From assembly GCA_036741775.1 (NCBI GenBank), contig DAINRQ010000010.1, forward strand, positions 34,791 to 98,790: a stretch of DNA of 64,000 nucleotides, given 5' to 3'. A program made the translations under genes and the position numbers. Below the pieces are notes generated by a model. That model was given only the letters and a program-made list of their open reading frames with translations. It was not told the DNA's origin and searched no databases. The stretch's first letter is position 1; each line of letters begins with the position of its first letter. This stretch comes from JAJKIV01 sp036741775 (GTDB lineage Bacteria; Gemmatimonadota; Gemmatimonadetes; Gemmatimonadales; Gemmatimonadaceae). This document shows, piece by piece, positions 39,427-47,597 of the stretch.

Positions 39427-40469
39427 TCATCTCTGCGCCGCTGCTCATTTGTCTGATCGTCGTCGCCTGCCTGACGGGCGCCGCGACTGCCGTGCGCTCG
39501 GTGAGCCGCATCTGGCTTCGCCACTGGGCGGAGCAGCGCCTGCGCGGGGCGGCGAGCGCCGAGCTGTATCTCGAGCGGCCGCAGCGCCTGCTGCTCGCGG
39601 CCGCAACCGGCGTGGCTGTGACCGTGTACGTCGCCGGAGCACTCATCGGCGGCGTGAGCGCCGAGAGCCTCGGCGTCGTCGCACAGCGCCTCGTGATCTT
39701 TTCGATCGCCGTCCTGGTATTCGGCCAGCTGATTCCGCGTGCGGTCGCCCGGCGCTGGCCCACTGCCGTTGTTCCCGTGCTGCTCCCGGTGCTGCGCGTC
39801 ATGGAGATCGTGCTCTCGCCGTTCGTGACCGTTGCCAAGCGAGTTGTCGGCTGGGTGAATCCGCGGTCGGCCACCCCGGCGGAGGCGGACCGAGACGAGC
39901 TCGAAGACCTGCTGCGCGAGGGCGAGCTCGAGGGGGTCGGGGAGGAGACCGAGATCGCGATCATCAGCGGGGTGGTGCAGTTCGCTCACAAAACGGTGGG
40001 CGACGTCATGACGCCGCGGTCCGAGGTCTTCGCGATCGATGAGAACATTCGCGGCCCCGAGCTCGCATTGCGGATCGCGCAGTCGCGGTACAGCCGTGTG
40101 CCCATCTACCGCGGCACGATCGACAACGTGATCGGGATGATTCACGCGTTCGACGTACTCAAGGACGCGGATGCGGCTCCGCTTCGGCTGCGCCCCGTCG
40201 CGGAGGCGCGCGTCACCGCGCGGGCGAATGATTTCCTGTTCGAGATGCTGCGGGGCCGGCGGCATCTCGCAGTCGTTCGTGACGCGAGCGGCCGCCTGGC
40301 GGGCATCGTGACGCTCGAGGATCTGCTCGAAGAGCTCGTCGGTGACATTCGCGATGAACACGACGAGCCCGGACTGCCCACCGAGACGCGCCCCTCGTCC
40401 TCGCTGTCGACGACGGGGAACCACGCCGCGCGCATCTTCGGTGGTGGTGGCGAAGGCCAGGGGCGATGA
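39423..40469 (+). CDS. CNNM/CBS protein lacking the CorC_HlyC domain
   Basis: A 348-residue paralogue of the preceding gene product: CNNM membrane domain (about residues 1-140), CBS pair (EIAIISGVVQFAHKTVGDVMTPR; GRRHLAVVRDASGRLAGIVTLEDLLEELVGDI in parts), then a low-complexity tail instead of the CorC_HlyC domain. Two adjacent paralogues suggest a hetero-oligomer, which is an inference. GTG start overlaps the upstream stop; the next gene, meaB, overlaps its end. Confidence 0.88.
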   Translation: MIISAPLLICLIVVACLTGAATAVRSVSRIWLRHWAEQRLRGAASAELYLERPQRLLLAAATGVAVTVYVAGALIGGVSAESLGVVAQRLVIFSIAVLVFGQLIPRAVARRWPTAVVPVLLPVLRVMEIVLSPFVTVAKRVVGWVNPRSATPAEADRDELEDLLREGELEGVGEETEIAIISGVVQFAHKTVGDVMTPRSEVFAIDENIRGPELALRIAQSRYSRVPIYRGTIDNVIGMIHAFDVLKDADAAPLRLRPVAEARVTARANDFLFEMLRGRRHLAVVRDASGRLAGIVTLEDLLEELVGDIRDEHDEPGLPTETRPSSSLSTTGNHAARIFGGGGEGQGR

Positions 40470-41536
40470 CGAGCTCGGTGCGCGATGGGCGGTTGATCGC
40501 GGATCTCGACGCCCGCCGTCCGGCCGCGCTCGCGCGAGCGATCAGCATCGTCGAAAACCAGCGTGAGGGATTCGACTCGTTGCTCGGTGCGCTGCATCCG
40601 CGCATCGGTCGCGCGTGGCGGATCGGAATTACCGGCCCGCCGGGCGCAGGCAAGAGCACCATCACGACGCAGCTCACCACAGCGTACCGCGCGGCGGGAC
40701 TCACGGTGGGCATCGTTGCCGTGGACCCGACGTCGCCGTTCACGGGCGGGGCGCTCCTCGGCGACCGCATACGTATGGAGAGCGTCGCGCTCGACCCCGG
40801 GGTATACATCCGGTCGCTCGCGACACGCGGATCGCTGGGCGGCCTCTCGTCTGCCACGCGCGCGGTTGCCGACGTCCTCGACGCGTACGGTTTCGACCGC
40901 ATTCTGATGGAGACCGTGGGCGTCGGGCAGAGTGAGCTCGACATCGCGCGCGCCGCGGACTCGTCGGTCGTCGTGCTGGTTCCGGAGTCCGGCGATTCGA
41001 TTCAGACGCTCAAGGCCGGCCTCATGGAGATCGCCGACATCTTCGTGGTGAACAAGGCCGATCGCCCGGGCGCCGACCGGATTCGCATGGACATCGAGCT
41101 GATGCTCGGGATGCGCGTGGGCGAGGCACTGCGAAACGTGCCGGCACACCACGGGGTCGATCTGAAGAAGATCATGAATCCCGCGAGGATCGCCCGCGAG
41201 GCCGCCGCGTCGGACCGGGCCGACGCCTGGACACCACCGGTGCTGCGGACCGTGGCATCCAAGGGGGAGGGAATCGGGGATCTCGTCACCGCCCTGGACC
41301 GGCACTTCCGTTATCTTGAAGCGAGCGGCGAGCTGCGGCGGCGGCGGCGCCAGCGCCTTCGGGAGCAGGTCGTCACGGTCACGGAGCACAAGCTCCGCCA
41401 GCGACTCTGGCGCGACGACGGCACGAACGCGTTTCTCGATTCGGCCCTCAGCGCACTCGAAACCGGGGCGGCCACACCGTTCACCGTCGCCGACGAGCTC
41501 CTGACCCGCAGCGGACACCTACTGACGCGGACCTGA
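40466..41536 (+). CDS. meaB: MeaB-type GTPase chaperone of B12-dependent acyl-CoA mutase
   Basis: G3E GTPase that protects and reloads adenosylcobalamin-dependent mutases. The 356 residues show Walker A GITGPPGAGKST (about residues 53-64), VAVDPTSPFTGGALLGDRIRM, METVGVGQSELDIA (switch region, about 151-164) and the NKAD base-recognition motif. A C-terminal helix pair for dimerisation follows. It lies directly before the mutase large subunit, as is usual. ATGA overlap joins it to the CNNM gene, so the acyl-CoA module may be read from the same transcript. Confidence 0.94.
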   Translation: MTSSVRDGRLIADLDARRPAALARAISIVENQREGFDSLLGALHPRIGRAWRIGITGPPGAGKSTITTQLTTAYRAAGLTVGIVAVDPTSPFTGGALLGDRIRMESVALDPGVYIRSLATRGSLGGLSSATRAVADVLDAYGFDRILMETVGVGQSELDIARAADSSVVVLVPESGDSIQTLKAGLMEIADIFVVNKADRPGADRIRMDIELMLGMRVGEALRNVPAHHGVDLKKIMNPARIAREAAASDRADAWTPPVLRTVASKGEGIGDLVTALDRHFRYLEASGELRRRRRQRLREQVVTVTEHKLRQRLWRDDGTNAFLDSALSALETGAATPFTVADELLTRSGHLLTRT

Positions 41537-41538
41537 TC

Positions 41539-43266
41539 ATGACGTCGACGCGAGACCTGACCGGAACGGCGAGCGAGCACCACGACGAACGCGACGAGGC
41601 GATTCGTCGTCAGGCGGCCGAGCTCGAGCGGTTGCGCGCGGAAGTCGCCGCGTGGCGCAAGCGATACGAGAAAGGCGAGAAGCGGGACATCGCGTTCACG
41701 AACAGCGAAGGCGAAGTGAACCCCGTGTACACCGCGCTCGACGTGATCGACACCGGTGTGCCTGACGAGTCGCTGCCCGGCGCGTTCCCGTTCACGCGAG
41801 GGATTCACCCCACGGGATACCGCGGCAAGCTCTGGACGATGCGGCAGTTCGCGGGCTTCGGCAGCGCCGCCGACACGAATGCGCGGTTCAAGTTCCTCCT
41901 CGAGCACGGTCAGACGGGGCTGTCCACCGCGTTCGACTTCCCCACGCTCATGGGGTACGACTCCGACCACCCCCGGTCAGAGGGGGAGGTCGGAAAGACC
42001 GGAGTCGCGGTCTCCAGCCTCGCCGACATGGAGACGCTGTTCGACGGGATCCCGCTCGATCAGGTGTCGACATCCATGACGATCAACGGCCCGGCGGTGA
42101 TCCTGTTCTGCTTCTACGTCGCGGCGGCCGAGCGTCAGGGCGTTCCGAGCACGAAGCTGCGCGGTACCGTTCAGAACGACATCCTGAAGGAATACATGGC
42201 GCAGCACGCGTGGTGCTTTCCCATCGAGCCCGCGCTACGCCTGATCGTCGACCTGTTCGACTGGGGCGCGACACATACGCCGCTCTGGAACACCGTCTCG
42301 ATCTCGGGCTATCATATTCGAGAGGCCGGTGCGACCGCGGCCCAGGAGCTCGCGTTCACGCTGGCGGACGGCTTCACGTACGTCGAGCGCGGCATGGCGC
42401 GGGGCCTCGACGTCGACGCATTCGCGCCGCGGCTCTCCTTCTTCTTCGACATCCATAACGACTTCTTCGAGGAGATCGCGAAGCTCCGCGCGGCGCGCCG
42501 CATCTGGGCGCGTCACATGCGTGACCGGTACGGGGCGAAAGACCCGAGGTCCTGGATGCTTCGCTTCCACTCGCAGACTGCGGGCGTGACGCTCACCGCG
42601 CAGCAGCCCACGAACAACGTCGTCCGCGTCGCGTACCAGGCACTGGCGGCGGTCCTCGGCGGCACGCAGTCGCTGCATACCAACTCGATGGACGAGACGT
42701 TGGCGTTGCCGACCGAGGAAGCGGTGCAGGTGGCGCTCCGCACGCAGCAGGTCCTCGCGTACGAAACGGGGGTGCCTAACGTCATCGACCCGCTCGGCGG
42801 CGCGTATTACGTCGAGGCGATGACCGACCGGCTCGAGCGCGAGGCCGAGGAGATCTTTCAGCAGATCGAGGACGTCGGCGGGGTCGTGCGGGGCCTCGAG
42901 CAGGGCTGGTTCCAGCGCAAGATCGCGCAGTCGGCCGCCCGGCAGCAGTGGGAGATCGAGCAGCACCGCCGGTTGGTGGTGGGCGTCAACGAGTTCGTGA
43001 CGGACGAGCCGGAGCTCACGATTCCAACATTGCGGGTCGGCGAGGACGTTGACGCGCTCCAGCGCCAGCGCCTCGCCCAACTCCGCGCCACCCGCGACGA
43101 TGCGCTCGTACAGCAACGCCTCGCGGACCTCACGGCGGCTGCGGCGACGAACGCGAACCTCATCCCCTACATTCTCGACTGCGCCCGGGCGTATTGCACG
43201 CTGTATGAGATCCGCGCGGCGATGGAAGCGGTATTCGGAGCGTATCGAGAGCCGGTCTTCTTTTGA
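41539..43266 (+). CDS. B12-dependent acyl-CoA mutase, large subunit, isobutyryl-CoA-type residues
   Basis: Catalytic barrel subunit of 575 residues without a B12 domain, which is encoded separately at 44207. FPFTRGIHPTGYRGKLW, TMRQFAGFG, FDFPTLMGYDSDHPRSEGEVG (in parts), SISGYHIREAGATAAQELAF and LHTNSMDETLALPTEE are family blocks. At the two positions that set specificity in methylmalonyl-CoA mutase (Tyr89 and Arg207) this protein has Phe104 and Gln222, the pair characteristic of isobutyryl-CoA mutase (IcmA). Automated annotation would probably say methylmalonyl-CoA mutase. The N-terminal 45 residues form a charged helix. Confidence 0.9.
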   Translation: MTSTRDLTGTASEHHDERDEAIRRQAAELERLRAEVAAWRKRYEKGEKRDIAFTNSEGEVNPVYTALDVIDTGVPDESLPGAFPFTRGIHPTGYRGKLWTMRQFAGFGSAADTNARFKFLLEHGQTGLSTAFDFPTLMGYDSDHPRSEGEVGKTGVAVSSLADMETLFDGIPLDQVSTSMTINGPAVILFCFYVAAAERQGVPSTKLRGTVQNDILKEYMAQHAWCFPIEPALRLIVDLFDWGATHTPLWNTVSISGYHIREAGATAAQELAFTLADGFTYVERGMARGLDVDAFAPRLSFFFDIHNDFFEEIAKLRAARRIWARHMRDRYGAKDPRSWMLRFHSQTAGVTLTAQQPTNNVVRVAYQALAAVLGGTQSLHTNSMDETLALPTEEAVQVALRTQQVLAYETGVPNVIDPLGGAYYVEAMTDRLEREAEEIFQQIEDVGGVVRGLEQGWFQRKIAQSAARQQWEIEQHRRLVVGVNEFVTDEPELTIPTLRVGEDVDALQRQRLAQLRATRDDALVQQRLADLTAAAATNANLIPYILDCARAYCTLYEIRAAMEAVFGAYREPVFF

Positions 43267-44120
43267 GTCGGGAATCGGGAATCGGGAACCGGGAATCGAA
43301 ACCGCTCCGACGGACTCGGCCCGCCGCAGTCAACGCGTCCGGAAGCAGGTCGATTCCCGACTCCCGACTCCCGATTCCCGATTGGTGGTCCCGTTACTTC
43401 GACTCCCAGTACCTGCTCGAGTACGAACCCATCTTCGACCTCACGCAGGACCGGCGCGAGGTTGCGCGGCTCATCGAGCTGCTCGGCCTCCCCGCCGGGG
43501 CGCGGGTGCTCGACGTCCCATGCGGGCAGGGGCGGCATGCCCATCTGCTCGCGGAAGCTGGATTCGACGTCGATGGCTTCGATCTCGCGCGCGAACTGCT
43601 GCAGCGGGCGCGCGAGCGTGGGACGAGCCGCACACTTCGCTACACCCGCGGCGACATGCGCCGTCTCCCAGCACGGTGGACCGGAAGGTTCGCCGCCGTC
43701 GTGAATCTCTTCACGTCGTTCGGGTTCTTTCTCGAGCCTTCGGACGACGCGCGCGTCGTGGCGGAATGGGCGCGGGTGCTCGAGCCCGGCGGGTGCCTCG
43801 TCTGGCATGGCGGAAACCGCGACGGCGTCATGCGCCGTTTCCTCGCGCGTGACTGGTGGTTGACGTCGGACGGCACGATGATCGGGCACGAGCGGTCGTT
43901 CGACGCGTTGTCCGGCGTACTGACGGTCCGCTCGACGTGGCGCGGCAAGCGCTCGTCGGGTGAGCGAGAGCATCGGATCCGCCTGTATAGCGCGACCCAT
44001 CTCGCGGAACTCCTCGCTCGGCACGGCCTCGTCGTGGAGGCCGCGTTCGACGGCTGGACGACCCGGGCCCTGTCGCGCCGCAGTGGGGAGATGCTGTTGG
44101 TCGCCCGGAAGGACGGATAG
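43263..44120 (+). CDS. class I SAM-dependent methyltransferase
   Basis: A 285-residue Rossmann methyltransferase. Motif I is VLDVPCGQGRHAHLLAEAG (about residues 82-100), with an acidic DGFDLA after it, RYTRGDMRRLP, and FAAVVNLFTSFGFF as motif post-I/II. The TTG at 43263 overlaps the mutase stop and is the only start upstream of the conserved part. Consequently the first 40 residues (SRESGIGNRESK, then SIPDSRLPIPD) are translated repeat. The gene splits the mutase large and B12-binding subunits. Its substrate is unknown. Confidence 0.82.
   Translation: MSRESGIGNRESKPLRRTRPAAVNASGSRSIPDSRLPIPDWWSRYFDSQYLLEYEPIFDLTQDRREVARLIELLGLPAGARVLDVPCGQGRHAHLLAEAGFDVDGFDLARELLQRARERGTSRTLRYTRGDMRRLPARWTGRFAAVVNLFTSFGFFLEPSDDARVVAEWARVLEPGGCLVWHGGNRDGVMRRFLARDWWLTSDGTMIGHERSFDALSGVLTVRSTWRGKRSSGEREHRIRLYSATHLAELLARHGLVVEAAFDGWTTRALSRRSGEMLLVARKDG
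43267..43382. repeat. GGGAATC-type inverted repeat
   Basis: The left arm (43267-43298) is a run of GGGAATC/GGGAACC units. The right arm (43351-43382) is a run of CGATTCCCGACTCCC units complementary to the left. About 52 bases separate the arms, so the transcript could fold into a long hairpin. It begins immediately after the mutase stop and lies in the translated 5' part of the methyltransferase gene. Related sequence occurs at 45371-45425, 57581-57605 and 59699-59733. Confidence 0.85.
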
Positions 44121-44158
44121 CTTACGCGGCGGCGCTGAGCGCGCCACCGCGAGCTATC

Positions 44159-44188
44159 AGCCATCAGCCATCAGCCATTAGCCATCAG
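44159..44188. repeat. ATCAGCC tandem repeat
   Basis: About four copies of the heptamer ATCAGCC (one with ATTAGCC), the reverse complement of the GGCTGAT repeat at 434-454. It lies in the 86-base gap between the methyltransferase stop and the start of the B12-binding subunit, the only sizeable gap in this module. Confidence 0.8.
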
Positions 44189-44206
44189 TTACCCGAGCAT
44201 CAGAGC

Positions 44207-44632
44207 TTGCGACCGATACGAGTCTTGATCGCGAAACCCGGCCTCGACGGCCACGACCGCGGCGCGAAAGTCGTCGCGGCCGCCCTGCGTGATGCCGGCA
44301 TGGAAGTCATTTACACCGGGCTGCACCAGACGCCCGAGATGATTGCGAACGCCGCGATTCAGGAAGACGTCGACGTCATTGGACTGTCCATCCTGAGCGG
44401 CGCACACATGACGCTCTTTCCGCGCGTGCTCGACCTCCTTCGCGAAGCCGGGCGCGACGACGTCCTCGTCACCGGCGGCGGCATCATCCCCCGGGAGGAC
44501 ATGGAAGAGCTGCAGCGCCGCGGTACCGGGCGCCTCTTCGGTCCCGGGACCTCGACGTCCGACCTGGTGGACTACATTCGCGGGTGGTTCGCGGAGCGCG
44601 AAGGCGCAGCGTCGGGCCCTGGCGAGCGGTGA
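44207..44632 (+). CDS. B12-binding subunit of acyl-CoA mutase
   Basis: A 141-residue cobalamin-binding flavodoxin-like subunit. It has the base-off DxHxxG motif in LDGHDRGAKVVAAALRDAG (about residues 14-32, His16), VIGLSILSGAHMTLFP and VLVTGGGIIPREDM. With the 575-residue large subunit it forms the split architecture typical of IcmA/IcmB. TTG start at 44207 with no strong ribosome site; initiation may be weak or depend on the upstream repeat region. Its stop overlaps the carboxyltransferase GTG. Confidence 0.92.
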   Translation: MRPIRVLIAKPGLDGHDRGAKVVAAALRDAGMEVIYTGLHQTPEMIANAAIQEDVDVIGLSILSGAHMTLFPRVLDLLREAGRDDVLVTGGGIIPREDMEELQRRGTGRLFGPGTSTSDLVDYIRGWFAEREGAASGPGER

Positions 44633-46239
44633 CGTCACGGCTCCGTGAGCTGACCGATGACCTCCGACGCCTCGAGGCATCGCTCAGAGAGGGCGGCGGG
44701 GCTGATCGGATCGCGAAGCAGCACAAGCAAGGCAAGCTCACGGCGCGCGAGCGGGTCGAGCAGCTCGCGGATCCGGGATCGCGATTCCTCGAGATCGGCC
44801 TGCTGGTCGCGTACGATCAGTATGACGGGCAGGCGCCGGCTGCCGGAGTCGTGACGGGCGTCGCGGTCGTGCACGGCCGCGAGGTGGTCGTCGTGGCGAA
44901 CGACGCGACCGTCAAGGCGGGCTCGTGGTGGCCCGAGACGATCAAGAAGATCCTGCGGGCGCAGGAGATCGCCATGCGCTGCCGCGTCCCGATCATCTAC
45001 CTCGTCGACTCGGCGGGCGTGAACCTGCCGTACCAGGGCGGGGTGTTTCCGGGGCAGTACGGCGCGGCGCGGATCTTCTACTACAACTCGATCATGCGCC
45101 GCTACCTGCACGTCCCGCAGCTCGCGGCCGTGATGGGCCCGTGCATCGCCGGCGGCGCATACCTCCCGGCGCTCTCCGACGTGATCCTGATGGTGAAGGG
45201 CACGTCGTTCATGGGGCTGGGCGGCCCGAATCTGGTCAAGGGCGCGACCGGGCAGACGATCGACGCGGAAACGTTAGGCGGCGCGACGACGCACACGGAG
45301 ATCAGCGGAGTTGCCCACTTCGCTGTCAACGATGATGCCGCCTGTCTGGCCAAGTTGCGCGAGCTGATTTCCCGACTCCCGTACGGAACGGGAACCGGGA
45401 ACCGGTCTCCCGTTTCCGGTTCCCACTCTGACCGGTTGTATGACCTTCTCCCCAGCGACCATCGCATGTCGTACGACATGCACCAGGTTCTCAGGGAGAT
45501 CGTCGATGACGGGAAGCTCGACGAGTTCCAGGGAAACCTCGCGCGCGAGATGATCTGCGCGGACGCGGCGATCGCAGCTATCCCCGTAGGCGTGATTGCG
45601 AACCAGCGGGGACTGATCAAAGGACGGCCCGGTGAGAAGCCGCGCTTCGGCGGTATCGTCTACGCCGAAAGCGCGGAGAAGGTCGCGTACTACATCGACC
45701 GGTGCGACCGCCAGGGACTGCCGCTCCTGTTCGTACAGGACGTGTCCGGCTTCATGGTTGGCCCCGAAGCCGAGCACGAGGGGATCATCCGCGCAGGGGC
45801 GCGCTTCGTCGAGGCGATGGCGACCGCACACGTGCCCAAGCTCGTCCTCACGGTGAACCACGCGTCGGGCGCCGGCTACTACGCAATGGCGGGGCAGGGC
45901 TTCGATCCGGATTTCATTTTCAGTTGGCCGACCGGCCGCATGGGCGTGATGGAAGGCGAGTCCGCCGTCCAGGCCGTGCACGGCCCAGCGCTCGACGCCG
46001 CGAAGAAGGCGAAGCGCGACCCGTCGCCCGAGGTGCTCGCGGCCGTGGACGAGATGCGCGCCGACTACGAGCATCAACTCGACGCTCGTTATGCGGGCGC
46101 CCGCGGCTACATCGACGCGATCGTCTATCCCGATGAGACGCGGGACGTCCTCGCCATGGCGCTCCGCACCGCGCTCCACAACCGAGGCCCGCACCTTGGC
46201 GCGTTCGTTCTTCCACCGCATCTCTCCGAGGAATCGTGA
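44629..46239 (+). CDS. acyl-CoA carboxylase, carboxyltransferase subunit (methylcrotonyl-CoA type)
   Basis: A 536-residue crotonase-fold carboxyltransferase. N-domain: VDSAGVNLPYQGGVFPG, VMGPCIAGGAYLPALSDV, GGPNLVKGATGQ, ETLGGATTHTEISGVAHF; these resemble the methylcrotonyl/geranyl-CoA carboxylase beta subunits more than propionyl-CoA carboxylase. C-domain: LPLLFVQDVSGFMVGPEAE, GAGYYAMAGQGFDPDF. Between the domains, residues about 248-266 are translated GGGAACC-type repeat. The biotin-carrying alpha subunit is not in the window. GTG start overlaps the B12 subunit stop; AtuA follows with a four-base overlap. Confidence 0.9.
   Translation: MTSRLRELTDDLRRLEASLREGGGADRIAKQHKQGKLTARERVEQLADPGSRFLEIGLLVAYDQYDGQAPAAGVVTGVAVVHGREVVVVANDATVKAGSWWPETIKKILRAQEIAMRCRVPIIYLVDSAGVNLPYQGGVFPGQYGAARIFYYNSIMRRYLHVPQLAAVMGPCIAGGAYLPALSDVILMVKGTSFMGLGGPNLVKGATGQTIDAETLGGATTHTEISGVAHFAVNDDAACLAKLRELISRLPYGTGTGNRSPVSGSHSDRLYDLLPSDHRMSYDMHQVLREIVDDGKLDEFQGNLAREMICADAAIAAIPVGVIANQRGLIKGRPGEKPRFGGIVYAESAEKVAYYIDRCDRQGLPLLFVQDVSGFMVGPEAEHEGIIRAGARFVEAMATAHVPKLVLTVNHASGAGYYAMAGQGFDPDFIFSWPTGRMGVMEGESAVQAVHGPALDAAKKAKRDPSPEVLAAVDEMRADYEHQLDARYAGARGYIDAIVYPDETRDVLAMALRTALHNRGPHLGAFVLPPHLSEES
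45371..45425. repeat. GGGAACC-type inverted repeat inside a coding sequence
   Basis: Units CCCGACTCCCG, ACGGGAACCGGGAACCGG and CCCGTTTCCGGTTCCC form an imperfect hairpin. The element is in frame and encodes part of the linker between the two halves of the carboxyltransferase. Confidence 0.75.
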
Positions 46240-47597
46240 AGCAGGTCGTTCGTGTCGCTGCCGGTCAGGGTTTCTGGGGCGATTGGCTCGAGGCCCCGCG
46301 GCGCCAGGTCGACGGTGGGCCGGTCGACTACCTCATGCTCGACTACCTCGCCGAGGTCACGATGTCGATCCTTCAGAAGCAGAAGGAGCGTGATCCGACG
46401 ATGGGGTACGCGCGTGACTTCACTGGCGCCATCGATAGCGTGCTTCCCGCGATCACCGAGCGCGGCGTGCGCGTCATCGCGAACGCGGGCGGAGTGAACC
46501 CGGTGTCGTGCGCGCGCGCCGTCCTGGATCTCGCTGCGTCTCGCGGGGCGGGCGGACGTGTTCGCATTGGCATCGTGACCGGGGATGACCTCTTGCCTCG
46601 GCTCGACGACCTCATCGCCCGCGGCCACGTCCTCGCGAACATGGATACCGGCGAGCCGCTCTCCATCGTGCGCGATCGCGTCCTATCCGCGAACGCATAC
46701 ATTGGCTCGACGCCCATCGTCGAAGCGCTGCGTCAGGGGGCGCAAGTGGTCGTCACCGGACGTTCCACCGATACCGCCCTGACGATGGCGCCGTTGCGCT
46801 TCGAGTTCGGCTGGGCCGACGACGACTGGGATCGTCTCGCTGCGGGCATTGTCGCCGGGCACATCATCGAGTGTGGCGCGCAGTGCTCGGGTGGCAACTG
46901 CCTGCTCGATTGGCGCAATATCCCCGATCTCGCGAATGTCGGGTACCCGATCGTGAACGCGAGCGCCGATGGGACGTTCGAGATCTCGAAGCACCCGGGC
47001 ACCGGCGGGCGCATCTCGGTCCCGACCATCACCGAACAGCTCGTGTACGAGATGGGCGACCCACACTCGTACATCACCCCCGATGTGGTTGCCGACTTCA
47101 CGACGATTCGCCTCGAGGACGCCGGTCCCGATCGTGTTCGTGTGTTCGGCATTGGAGGCCGCCCGCCGACGGACAAGCTGAAAGTGTCGATCGCGTACCG
47201 AGCGGGCTTCAAGGCGGTCGGCACGCTGGTCTACGCGTGGCCCGACGCCCTCGAGAAGGCCCAACTCGCGGACCGAGTGTTGCGCGAGCGGCTCGAGCGG
47301 CTCGGCCTTCGGTTCGAGAAGATTCTCACGGAGTTCGTTGGCGCGTCGGCGACGCACGGTCCGCTCGCCGGGGCAGCGGGGGACCTGCCCGAAGTGCAGA
47401 TGCGCATCGGGGTTCGCGGTGACGACCGCGCCGCCGTCGAGCGATTCACCCGCGAGATCGCACCGCTCGTCTTGAACGGCCCGCCGAGCGTCACGGGGTT
47501 CGCGGGTGGCCGACCGAAGGTCGAGGAGATCGTCGCGTACTGGCCGGCACTCATCGACAAGACCGAGGTCGAAACCGCAGTGGAGGTGATCTCGTGA
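46236..47597 (+). CDS. AtuA family protein (DUF1446)
   Basis: A 453-residue protein of the AtuA family, needed for acyclic terpene use in Pseudomonas but without an established reaction. Characteristic segments are VRVAAGQGFWGDWLEAP, RVIANAGGVNPVSCARAV, VTGRSTDTALTMAPLRFEFGW (in parts), HIIECGAQCSGGNCL and ISVPTITEQLVYEMGDP. Cys and Asp residues in ECGAQCSGGNC and GRSTD look suited to catalysis or metal binding. GTG start overlaps the carboxyltransferase stop, supporting a shared pathway. Confidence 0.88.
   Translation: MKQVVRVAAGQGFWGDWLEAPRRQVDGGPVDYLMLDYLAEVTMSILQKQKERDPTMGYARDFTGAIDSVLPAITERGVRVIANAGGVNPVSCARAVLDLAASRGAGGRVRIGIVTGDDLLPRLDDLIARGHVLANMDTGEPLSIVRDRVLSANAYIGSTPIVEALRQGAQVVVTGRSTDTALTMAPLRFEFGWADDDWDRLAAGIVAGHIIECGAQCSGGNCLLDWRNIPDLANVGYPIVNASADGTFEISKHPGTGGRISVPTITEQLVYEMGDPHSYITPDVVADFTTIRLEDAGPDRVRVFGIGGRPPTDKLKVSIAYRAGFKAVGTLVYAWPDALEKAQLADRVLRERLERLGLRFEKILTEFVGASATHGPLAGAAGDLPEVQMRIGVRGDDRAAVERFTREIAPLVLNGPPSVTGFAGGRPKVEEIVAYWPALIDKTEVETAVEVIS

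Noticed and set aside
43263..44188. Insertion sequence around the methyltransferase
   Set aside because: No transposase and no target-site duplication could be seen; only repeats at the edges.
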